Source: Lepidodermella squamata (lineage: Eukaryota > Gastrotricha). Taken from it: 64,000 nucleotides of DNA. Position numbers and translations under genes: made by a program. Under the pieces are notes generated by a model. The model ran no database searches, had not been told where the DNA came from, and saw only the letters and a list, made by a program, of their open reading frames with translations. The stretch is from positions 124,001 through 188,000 of the forward strand of contig JBLDXI010000009.1 of assembly GCA_047495785.1 (NCBI GenBank). Direction: 5' to 3'. Positions 36,341 through 46,952 of the stretch are shown in pieces (the first letter of the stretch is position 1; each line of letters opens with the position of its first letter).

Positions 36341-39300
36341 ATCGAATTATACTGATTACCTGATTAGTGCCAAAATATAATAAGACTCATTTCGTGATTT
36401 TTTTCTAGCCAAACAGATTTGCGTATATTTATATTTTCATATAAAACGGCAAGGTTGCATGTTTTCTTATTATTATCAACACAGATCACTAGTTTTTTTT
36501 GTAACAAAACGTTTAACAATTTCTGCGAAGATTGCATCTCATATATTTCCTATAAAATGTTTCATAAATCATTTCTGTATGTTAAACGATTCGCAGCAAT
36601 TTTTATCTCGTAAAGAAATACGATGGAAAAAAACAATAAAGACACAAGTTCGATCACTTATTCTTTTCACGTTCACTTTGGATACATGAGTTCATCAGTC
36701 GAGCGGAACATGTTTGAATTATGACGTATTAATTAAATTGTCGCCGTCAACATCGCTCAAGCTGATTCGCGCAAATTGGTGAATAGCAGGCAAGCGCTAA
36801 CAAAGTCGCTCTAATATCACATACGTTCTCTGTACTACAGAGAGAGACTATGAACCCTTTTTTTTTCTTTCGATGAATTTAATAGTGCAATGTTGACGCT
36901 CATGTTTACTCGCGGTTATAGCTAATTAGGAGGCGAGATTTTACATACTTACGCCGGAAACAAATAACCCGAGAGCGTTGGTGTCGGTGGAATCTCTTTT
37001 TTTACTCTTCAGATAACGTAACCACCTGTCGATTTTTTGCAATACTATTGTCCTCTGGGTCCTTACAGATAAGTTCAAGTACTTCGTACTTTCGCCGGCA
37101 TGAAATAGTTTTAATGCTGTAGACATCATTGTACCATTGAGAATATGTCGTCTGCTTGTATATGTGCGTTATTCGAAAACGTTCGCCAATGGGGAATAGC
37201 ACGGATATATACACTATACAAATCAGTTTAGAGGCTGTATTCGAAAAGCTTGTTCTCACCATGTTATTCACATTTTTGTAAGAAATCATTTACCTGATGG
37301 TAACAAACGTTGCCACGCCGGCGCTGGTTTCCATGAATTGCCTTCTTACTTTTATTCAGACCAATTTTTTGATCCACTTATTTTCGATAAAAGGCAAACA
37401 CGGATTTAGCGCCGGCTCGTTCGCGCGTCTTGTCACTTGTTTGCGCATAAGCCGTCATTTTTACACTGAATTTTACACCAACGATCAGAGTTACGGCGAA
37501 TGCTTTGTAGCAAGGGAAAACATATCAGTATAAAGCAGAATTAGATCGTATCTCGGATACAAGCATATGGTGCTGCTAAACATTAATATGAGGATTTTTT
37601 GAATGGTTTTCGCGCAGACTTTTTAGCTTATTCGGTGGAGTATTTTTTGTTGAGAATGGGAGAATCGAAGAAAGCTCGGGTAAAATAGACACATCTTTTG
37701 CGCAACCTCATAACAGTTCGAACAAATATAGTTATCATTTTTTAAAGATCGCCAGATTTGGAGAATCCTCTAGCTTGGTATCATCGTTCGGATGAAGACA
37801 ATGCATCTTAGCAGCGCCACTGTTTGATAAGGCCGAGAAAATCTCACATTAAAGCCCCAATTAAACAATTTAACGCGACCAGATTTTTCGGAAAAATCAT
37901 TCAAATTAAATAAAACTATTGGCTCAAATATTTTCGCTCTTATTAACGGATAATGATTCTTCCCAACTGTATAGCTTTCTCAGCTTCGGTTTGTTGTTCC
38001 ATTAGTTTGTTCCAATATAGTAAGCCCATCGCTTACAGTATCCCAGGGTTCAAGTCCGTTCGAAAATATTCAACAATTAATTTTCGAATTTTTAGTATTT
38101 CGAGGTTGAAGTGTTAATAGCCCCGGGCTGCTATAGGAACATATAAAGTCAGGACATAATCTTTCAAATGAAACCTTACAAGTAACAGCTTTTGCCTCGC
38201 TTAAATTACGCGATTAATTCAGTAGTAAAAAAATAGCGCCTTGACCGGAAAATTAGACCTATATTAAAACTCAATTCGCGACCTATACTCCTTGGCTTTC
38301 ATAATATTACCACCATATTTTAGAAACTACCATATCTATAAACGGGAATTTCCTAGTTAATTACGTGCGATGATTTACGCACCACTTTTTTTTGAGCAAT
38401 ATTCTCATTCAAGATAATGCATAGGTAGTTCTGTGTTTTTCTTCTTGACTTAGATATAAGTATAGGACGAGGCTCCGGGCATTTCAGCGCAGGTGATTGT
38501 AACGCGTTCGATGAGCGAGCGCCATTGCGTGATGCCGCGCCGCGCGTTGCCATGAAGTCGCAAAAGCCGGCACATGATTTTGCGCGCCGCGCCGTCTGCG
38601 CTAGGCGTACGCGCATGCGACGAAGCCTTCAACGCCGGGACGCTTCGATCAACTGATGCATGATAACTGCGCGATCGCAGTCGCTGCATATTACCGAGCT
38701 TAATCATAAATAAATAAACAGGTGTGCGGCCGGGACGCGCCATTATGGCGCGCGCGGCCCGGGGAATCAATACGTATGACACGCCCGGGGTAAAATACAG
38801 AAGAAACCAGCCATGTACTGCTACTACCACAACTACTACAACGAAAACTACTACTAGTCAACTGCTCACGCCATTGCCGATGCAGCGGCGTCGACTTGAT
38901 CGAACGCGAGTAGCGTAATGATTTTTTTTCGAAAAAGCAAGCCTGTGCGCTCATGTTGCTGCATAGCCGCAAGCTTCTTAATGGAGCAACCAGACCACTA
39001 GATGCTAAGACGCCGCCACCACCGCCCCCGGTAATGACAATGGACGGATTTCGTCGATCGCAGCACGCCGTTATTGCGCGCGCTAAGAAAAACAGCGTCG
39101 TGCTTGCGCTGGCGCACGTCAGCGCCGGGCCCACAGGTTGCAAGTCAGTTAAAAAAATAGTTCAATACAACCAACTTCACCCGAGTGGGCTGCGATGGAT
39201 CCATCGAGCTCGCATTAGCCGGCACAGGCTTATTTCTGTTTGCAAAAAAGCTCGGCGGTTCCGTGCAAGCGAATTTACACCTGTCATCATCAGCACGGCA

Positions 39301-39561
39301 TTGAGTACCTCGCATTTTTTGAGAATCGCGGATAACCGCCTCTCGAGATACTAATCATCAGAAGCCTCATTACCATTATCGAGCATTACTTGTTAAACAA
39401 TAATTTCATCTTGTCACCGGCGATTTTAGACATATATTTAAATACAATTTTTAATAGAAAAGTTTACTTGTGCGCCCTGGCAAATAATGGCCGATTTCTT
39501 GGCGTAGTCGATGCTCATGTAGGACGCCGCTTGCTGTGAGCCAAGAAATACCCACGCTAAA
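36341..39561. other. Intergenic between GPCR and SLC46 genes
   Basis: 36341-38440 is AT-rich with no supported gene; a B-box-like GGTTCAAGTCC near 38048 has no tRNA fold around it. 38450-39350 is GC/CpG-rich, resembling the block upstream of the GPCR gene, and is the likely promoter/5' UTR of the SLC46-type gene. Open frames on both strands there overlap and look compositional. Confidence 0.4.
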
Positions 39562-42500
39562 ATGCACAATACAGCCGGGTGTCAAGTTCCATTTCTGGTG
39601 TCTTTTATACCAGAGGCGACGTACTTTTTCTACAAAATAGCGCTGTCGGTGTTGGAACCGACCGTACGCCTGCTCATCTACCGCGGCGTGTGTATCGACG
39701 TCGCGACAGCCTACCTCAACCAGAACAACACAATCGACAATATCACTGACACGTCGCCGTGTCGCGCCACACTGGCGCCGTACCCCGACCTTGAGGACCG
39801 GGTGCAGAGCGAGGCCGCCGACTATATGATCATATCGAAAATTCTCATGAACGTCCCCGCAATTATACTGGGATTTTTCTGTGGTGGTTGGTCAGATATT
39901 GTTGGTCGGCGGCTTCCAATGTTCCTGACGTGTGCCGGCAGTTGCCTGGCAGTCATCTTCTACATGCTGAGCTTGGTATGTTACGCAATTTCTGATTTAT
40001 TTGACAAGATTTCTTGTTAGAAATGAAGGTTTAAGGGTGCAAATAATACATTGTCAGTTGGCGATGCTTTTTCATTAATTCACATTCCTCGAGAAGATTG
40101 GGAGAATTAGGCTGAAATATTGAAATGAGTACATAGTAGAGTATATTGAAGACATTGTAAATTGGGTGTCCTTTCGGTGTCAAGAGGCATGGTACATATT
40201 AACCACTAATGGGAAATGATTGCTTTGCGTGACATCATGTAGCCATGCGAGAAAATCACTGTGAGTCCTGGAAAGGTCGCTGCGTATTCGCTACGCCAGC
40301 AATCATTTTTTATCGGACTAAATTCGCAATTAATTAGCCTCATTCCAAAAGAAATCGGGCCGCTGAAATGTGAATTGCAAGTTGAAATTTGACATTGAAA
40401 CGAAAAGTTTTACTTCACTACTCTGCAAGTGCACGTCCGAACCCTTTCGGGTTTTGACGAAAGTAACGAAAAAGCAAACCGAAACATGCAGCCATCCGCC
40501 CCCACAACGGAGAATATTTTGGGTTTGTTTTAAAATTCAAAGTATGCCAAAGAAAGATAGGACTTTTTCGCCATTCGCATAGATTTATAGCATTTTTGCT
40601 CCGGTAAATTATACAAGGCTGCAAAATATTGATAGCTTTTTCCAAGCTGGCAAGAAAACAGTTTCTAATAATAAGTAACCCGTTGCCTTGCCATAGTCTT
40701 CAATTTTCTGGATTCAAGAATCCATCATGAGGAAACTGTCTTCGAAATTAGGGTAGGGACTTGAATATGTCAATTTCCCACTATCGATCACAGCCGAAAA
40801 TCGATTACCTAGCATGTGACTCCTAAAAGCAATAGATGTATGTATGTATGTATGTATTTTATTCACTTTCCTTCACATTTTACATTTACAACATTTTTTA
40901 ATAATTTTTTTACAAAAATTGAATTTATAAACAGAACACAATACTACATATGATCATGGGTAGAAATAGAGTTGATTAATTTTTTTTTTTTTACAAAGTT
41001 TTTATTTTTATTACAAAACACAATCATATACAAGATAGGTGAAGGAAAGATGAGGTTGCAAAGGGCAAGTCGCCTTGCCACTAAAATGAACCTCTGAAAC
41101 GTTACTCTATAACGTTACTCTTTCTCATACTTTGATTTACCTTTGTCTTTGTAGCTTGTTGGCGGCGCAGCTATTCCATTTGTCTTGGTGGCAACTTTCG
41201 TTCATAGCGTGTTCGGTCGCAACTCCGTGATCACCATGGCTGTGCATTCAAGCGTTACCGATCTGACGACGAAAGAGGAGCGCACAAAGAGGCTCGGACG
41301 ACTGCTCGCGATGAACTTTCTCGGGCAGTTCTGCGGTTCTTTACTGCTCGGAATCTTGCTAGACCGCGTGCGCTTCATAGTCATACTCGTCGTCGTCTTT
41401 GTGCTGTTCGCGCTGTGCTGCCTGTTCATCGCCATTTTCCTGCCCGAGACCGTGCCAACAGCATCGCCCCTCCTATCCAACCCCGTGCAGTTGGCCGAGT
41501 CGTCGAAGGAGTTGTGCCAGATACACCACATCCGCGACTCGGTGAACGTGGTCACGAAGCCGCGCGTCAACCAGCTACGCCTCTACCTTATTATCTGCCT
41601 CATCTGCCTCTGTGTAAATCAAACGTGCAAAGCCGGCGAGGTCGACGTGACGATGTTGTTCGTGCGCCACCGGCCGCTCGAGTGGGAAAAGTCCGAGTAC
41701 GGCTACCTGCTCGCTGTCAACTTCGCCGCCATCGGCCTATGCCTGCTCTTCGTTCTTCCATTGCTTAGCGGCCGGCTGGCTATTCGCGACACGACCATCA
41801 TCATCGGAGTGGTTTGCTTCAAGATCGTTCGCCTCGTTATCATGGCCTTTGCGCGGCAGTCGTGGCTCGTGTACGTTTCGACGCTGCTCGACTCTCCCAT
41901 CGGCATGGTGATATCATGCCTCAAGTCCATTATCAGTAAGATCACTGACGAGTCGGAGACGGGTAAAGCTTTCGCCATCCAAGCATCAATCGAAACAGCT
42001 TCGGGCATGTTCGGCGCCATGCTGTTCAACAGCATCTACGATCTTTCATTCCGCTCTTTCTTGGGCACTACATTCCTCGTCGAGGCTGCCATCTACGTTG
42101 GCCTTCTCGCCATCGCTGTTTGGATGTGGAAAACACTTGATTCACAGTGCAAGGTAAGGATTGAGCCAAGCCAAATTTCAATCACATGCTTTTATCACGT
42201 CAAACTTGACCTTTCGAAATTTTCAGCCTTTATTAAGAGAGAATAATAAGGTTTGTGTTTGCAGTTGTTGAGCGTCTTTCGCGGACTTGGGACATTTCTC
42301 AGCTCACTCACTGTTTTAATCACGATGAGATTGCAATTTAAATTTTAAAGTCCAAAACTTATGTCAATTGAAAAATTCTGTCATTTGTATACACGCTGCA
42401 GTGTAATTTCACTATACAGTCTCCACGGAATTCACCAATGAAATCCGTGTCCGAAGTACTAAACAGATGAAATTTGGGCGATAGAAGGCGTATAAACCGG

Positions 42501-43087
42501 ATGTGAAATGTCGCTTATTTTACACTATGCATCAGGATGTGTGGCTTACATCAATGTGAAATTCAGTGAGAATCAAGAAGACCGAACAGCTGTTAAGCGT
42601 TTCCCTTGTTTTTTTTAATTAGAACGAGTATGGCCAATTCAACGTTGATAGCGAGGAAGGCGCCACGTTGCGCACCCCTGACGATGGCGCTACTGCCGAT
42701 GAAACACTGGCTGTCAACAACCCGTTAGGCGGCTTGAAAGGCGGCGCCACCCGACATGACTACGGCGGCACAGCGGCGCAGACGCATTGGGGCGCCGAAT
42801 ACCAGGCGCAGGCGCCAAGTGCCAACGAAGTAGCCAGTTGGGTCGAGCAATCGCAGCCGCCGCCACCTTCGCAAAATCCGCACAATCCATTCTTGAACAT
42901 TTCGGAACCCGTCGCACCCATCAGCGCACCTCCATCGGCGCCAACGCGAGCAGGAGTAGCTGCTGCAAGCCGCGTACAAGAGGCGCCTCTTGCGTCGATA
43001 GCCCGGCCGCGGCCGACGGCGTCACGGCGCCAGGCCGATGACGCGACTGGGGGCGACCAAATCGGTGCTTTGTCACAATTCCGCTGA
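39562..43087 (+). CDS. SLC46-type (proton-coupled folate transporter-like) MFS transporter
   Basis: Membrane transporter of the SLC46 family, whose known members move folates, haem-like or muropeptide-type solutes. Exons 39562-39975, 41155-42153 and 42623-43087, all phase 0, give 625 aa. The N-terminus runs VSFIPEATYFFYKIALSVLEPTVRLLIYR. A glycosylated, cysteine-containing loop comes before TM2 (NNTIDNITDTSPC). The MFS motif between TM2 and TM3 is GGWSDIVGRRLPM. GRNSVITMAVHSSVTDLTT and FLPETVP follow in exon 2. The last exon encodes a 154-residue cytosolic tail rich in Pro/Ala/Gly, which is unusual for the family. Reading past the donor at 42154 gives a stop at 42246 and a short alternative tail. 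Intron 1 (1179 nt) holds repeat sequence. Family likely, substrate unknown. Confidence 0.82.
40837..41090 (-). repeat. Retroelement-tail-like sequence with (TGTA)n microsatellite in SLC46 intron 1
   Basis: A TGTA run (40837-40858) is followed by TTTTATTCACTTTCCTTCAC and an A/T-rich stretch with poly-T. Read on the minus strand this resembles the 3' UTR of a LINE ending in AATAAA-like sequence and a CATA microsatellite. GTGAAGGAAAG and its near-complement recur at both sides (about 40866 and 41040). No coding part is present. Confidence 0.4.
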
Positions 43088-44022
43088 GTCATTTTACACG
43101 TTGTGATAAAATTATTGTTTGCGTCGTGGGGCTACTCAATTGCGACTTCACTGGGAAGCAACAAAACGGGCTGTAGTATTTCCTCAAACCATTGATTTTT
43201 CTCGCGGCAGTGATGTCTCCTCTGTCATATCGGTGTGGTTATGATGATGATTGGTCAGTGTGAATTCGCGATTCTCGTGCCGAAAACACAAAAATCACGA
43301 CGCCCTCTTAATTGAGCTTTTTTAGTGATAACTACCAAAGAATTTGTTTTCGTTTAGTCGTTTCACTATCGGCGAGATTGCTGTGTTAATACCCCCTAAT
43401 TATACTGTCAATAATTTCCGGATGGCCAAGGGCGCCATCATAAGCTTGTGAACGTGTTTGTTTCTTTTCAGAATAACCTGCATGTATGAAGAAGAAATGA
43501 AGCCTTTGTTTGATTGTGATGTTGTTGTCAACCCCGCTATAGATAGGGCCTATTCTGTTATTGATTACATATTCTACTGTCAAGTAACGGCGTCTTCGTT
43601 ATAATTTTGATAAAAAAGTTTGTAGGGATAACTCGCGACATGTATTCGTTCCCTTTTGAATTGTTTCCCATACAGGAATAAAATCGCCGTACATATCGTT
43701 GAAGCCATCCGAGTGGATGTTGATTAAAAGCTGGCATCTATTTTGCAATTATTGTCTAACTCTATATGAATAGCAATTATGATTTTCAATATTTTATTCA
43801 ACCAATTTGTTCGTCATTTAATCGTTGATATAGTTTTTAACGGATTCAATTGTTGCTTTGATCATTATTTATAACAAAAGTAAATTGAAATTAAACTGAT
43901 AATATTAAGAGAAATAATCATTCCGCTTTGAATTATTATGCAAAAAAATCAAGCCTTGAGAACGCAGGAGGTATCCCGATAATTATGAGCAACAAAAATC
44001 AGCGCGAGATGTCGCTCAGTCG
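43088..44022. other. Intergenic between convergent SLC46 and GH3 genes
   Basis: Convergent 3' ends. AATAAA at about 43677 may serve the SLC46 gene. AT-rich, with no further gene seen. Confidence 0.4.
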
Positions 44023-46336
44023 TCACACGCATTTCGAAGACACGAGGAGACGTAGCAAATCTTCACTTGACGTATAGCGCGGCGTTTTGTACTGATTGCT
44101 GATCGCACCATTTCGCTCGAGCGTGAATTGCTTCATCTTCTCAAAGGTTCCACTCTCGACCACAAATATCTATAATGAATACGGTTATTGAATATTGAAA
44201 ACAAAATCATGCTAGAACCTTGGGACAATCTAGAGATCCCTTTGTACGAAAAGATTTGTATGGATAACTGATATCACCAAGAATTGCGTCGAAAAGCGCT
44301 ATTTCGTCCACGGTCAATTGTCTGGAAACTCCAAGCAGCTCCACGAACAGGACGTAAAACAAGCCCTGTGGTGCTGAAAAAATAATTAAAATTCGGTACA
44401 TCTTCTATAATCGCTACGGTTATCACGAATCCGAACTCACCGTTCAATTCTGCTCCATTGTCGACAGCTCGCGCCAAACTGGCTCCTTCCGAGGTCGTAA
44501 AATTCACGAGCCCGCCGCAGCCAGTGATGAGAGGCGATAGTTTGGACAGCGCAGTGAATATCATGTCTTCGGATGTTTTCTCCCCTCGCAAGTCAAGTAT
44601 ACTGCCAACTGAAAATAATTATTAAAAATGAGCATAGATGCTGAAATTTTGATGCTATACCACGTGAGCAGAATTGTATTACTGGCGTAACATCGTTCCG
44701 AAACGCCCTCACTTCGATCAGGTCACCCATGCGATATCTATAAAAGCCCATTGGTGATGTGATGACGAGTTCGTAACGTTTGCCCAATTTCAATTGCTCC
44801 AAAAACAGCGTAGGCGGCTGTGATGAACCGATGTCTTCCTCGGCGATGAACTCCATGAAAGTCAACTGCGGCTGCAGAGTGTACAGCTGTTCGCCATCGC
44901 GCCTCGGCTCCATGTTCAAGCCGAAAATGCCTTCAGATGCACCGTAGAAAGCTGAGAAAAATCTGACATCTGACCCGGCGTACCAGCGTAAGCGTGGCAT
45001 GTGAACAGCGTGAGCTCCAGTAGTGCAGCACGAAATCAGGCTGACACGCGGCCAAAGCCGTTTTACAATGCCATCGAAACCAGCTTTGAATTCTCTTTCA
45101 ATAACATCGGCCCTGTCGCCGTCAGCCCAGATTAATCGCCGAGCAACGAAGTCATCAACCATATCACGCGGGATGTCGCTAGTTTCAGGAAGCTGTGTCA
45201 CCGTTCCGTTCCGAACATCTTGAACAAGCGACGGCCAGTTGCGTTGCAAGAAATCGAAGGCAAAAAGCATGGCGCCAGCAAATGAGCCATCGATGCGGCC
45301 GAGGTCAGGATCGAGCAGGGCGAAGAGCCAGTGCAGGTAGAGCTGCGACTGCTCACTCATGTAAACGTCACTGAGTGCGCTAGGCACAGTTCGATGGAGC
45401 ATTAGCAAACGGAACCGCTGCTTTTTCGTCATGCCACTAGCTGGGCCGATTGGAATATTCGTACGTTCGGTATAACGCCAGCGCGGTGTGAGAAGGAAAG
45501 AAGCTGCTTTGAGAGGCGCAAGAAATGGCTCGGTTCGAATGCAGTTCATTATGTACATGTACGGAAAGAAGAAGTACCTATGGTCAATAAAATTATCCTG
45601 AATCGTACTCTACATAATATTTTGAGCGAGAAATTACTTTATCATAAACATGTATCCAATGGTGGGCGACGGCAAAAGTTTGCATTTTCCTGTAATTGTC
45701 AGTTGAAATGAATTTTTTCATTTTAATTTGAATTGTTTAAAACGAACCCGTTGTTCCGGAAGAAACGTTGAACTTCTCTACCTTATCCTTCGTAAGTAGG
45801 TTCTGTTCACCTTCCACAAGCCTATCCACATATGGCCGATAATCCTCGTACGTAGTCAAAGGCAGCATATTTCGGTATTCTTCGCGATCTTTCACCTTAC
45901 CGAAACCGTATTTCTTCCCGAATTCCGTGCCAGCGTTATGACGCAAAAGTCGGAGTAGTAGCGAATCTTGATATTGACGCGGTTTTTTCGCCGCTCGGTT
46001 GGCGAGCATCCAGCCGTAGTGACCACACCAGAACAGGCTAAATAAGGCGGTGTAATGCGAAAAGGCTGTTAACATTGAGTGATGCCTTGAAATTGGTACA
46101 AGTGCCAGTACGAAGCAGCTGATCGAGCTGAAGAAAACTGGGAAGGAAGCGCAGGCCATCAGGCAGTAAAGAGTCACAAGAGCGATGGCACTGGGCGTTT
46201 GCTCGAACACGCCAAATCCTGACTGATAAGCGTGCCAAAAGGCGCGCAATGAAGCTGAGGCCAGGGTCAAGCCAACTATTAAAAGTATCACCCCAACTGC
46301 TGTGAATGGAACAGTCAATCGATTGGTACAAATCAT
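44023..46336 (-). CDS. GH3-domain protein with N-terminal membrane segments (GHDC-like)
   Basis: Exons in transcription order: 45748-46336, 45638-45689, 44661-45577, 44441-44608, 44219-44373, 44023-44169, giving 675 aa. The N-terminus has three hydrophobic segments (residues about 8-30, 47-83 and 90-110), suggesting membrane anchoring. The GH3 fold follows with the ATP/AMP-binding motif SSGTTG (192-197) and GKCKLLPSP. Downstream come GASEGIFGLN, the ELVITSPMGFYRYRMGDLIE block and VGSILDLRGEKTSEDMIFTAL, all hallmark GH3 motifs. Plant GH3 enzymes conjugate amino acids to auxin or jasmonate. Animal homologues (GHDC) have no established reaction, so no substrate is proposed. The adenylation motifs look intact, which suggests an active acyl-adenylating enzyme. 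Confidence 0.88.
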
Positions 46337-46627
46337 TGCAAATATCTCTATTCAAGAGAAAAAGTATGTCTTTGTGCGCTTATGAAATGATCTTTAGTGT
46401 TCTGTTGTGAGCTCTTTCCTTCTCTCTCGCGATACTGGGTGATGCAACACGTTCAGCAAATTTCGCTATCGATGCCGGTTTCACTTTGAAGTCTGTTACA
46501 CAATTCACATGATATGCTTTATCTGGTAGCGTATGCTGAAACAATTTCTGTTTATTTATAGTCTTATAGTGATGATAACAGGTAAATGTACATGGGCGAA
46601 GGTTTATATAACTAAATAACAACACGA

Positions 46628-46952
46628 TCATTGTTCTTTCCCTAGGAAGATGGCGATTCGGTGTTTACAAATAGAATAGCCGTAATTCTTGATGCAGATG
46701 TCAAGCTGGCGACGTCTGTTCTCCTTACGAATCTCGCTGGTGAGTTTCATCAAACCGTCCAGGTCTTTACTGTCAATCAATGACCCAATCAAACTTCCTG
46801 AAAATTTATTAGGTATGCCTGTTAAACATAAATTTACGAAATAATCTGTGAAACTCACTAAGACTGGCTGCATCCTCGGTAGATTCACACAAACTGCCAG
46901 TAAACATCAGGCTGGCAATAAGTAATAGGATAGCTGCCAGCATGCTCACCAT
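46628..46952 (-). CDS. Small secreted protein, family member A (C-x8-C)
   Basis: Two exons, 46859-46952 and 46628-46797, give 87 aa. Exon 1 is a clean signal peptide (LAAILLLIASLMFTGSLC) plus a short acidic linker. A phase-1 intron follows. Exon 2 encodes a helical, charged segment and RRRQLDICIKNYGYSICK, with two cysteines eight residues apart. Gene layout, intron phase and the R-S junction match members B and C at 53149 and 53862. I do not recognise the family. The arginine run before the cysteine pair could be a processing site, but it may simply be part of a helix. It lies 292 nt upstream of the GH3 gene on the same strand. Confidence 0.75.

Noticed and set aside
38020-38075. Possible tRNA (GGTTCAAGTCC B-box)
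   Set aside because: No matching A-box, acceptor stem or anticodon arm around it.
38450-39354. Overlapping frames on both strands in the GC-rich block before the SLC46 gene
   Set aside because: No domain, no splice continuity, and frames exist on both strands through base composition alone.
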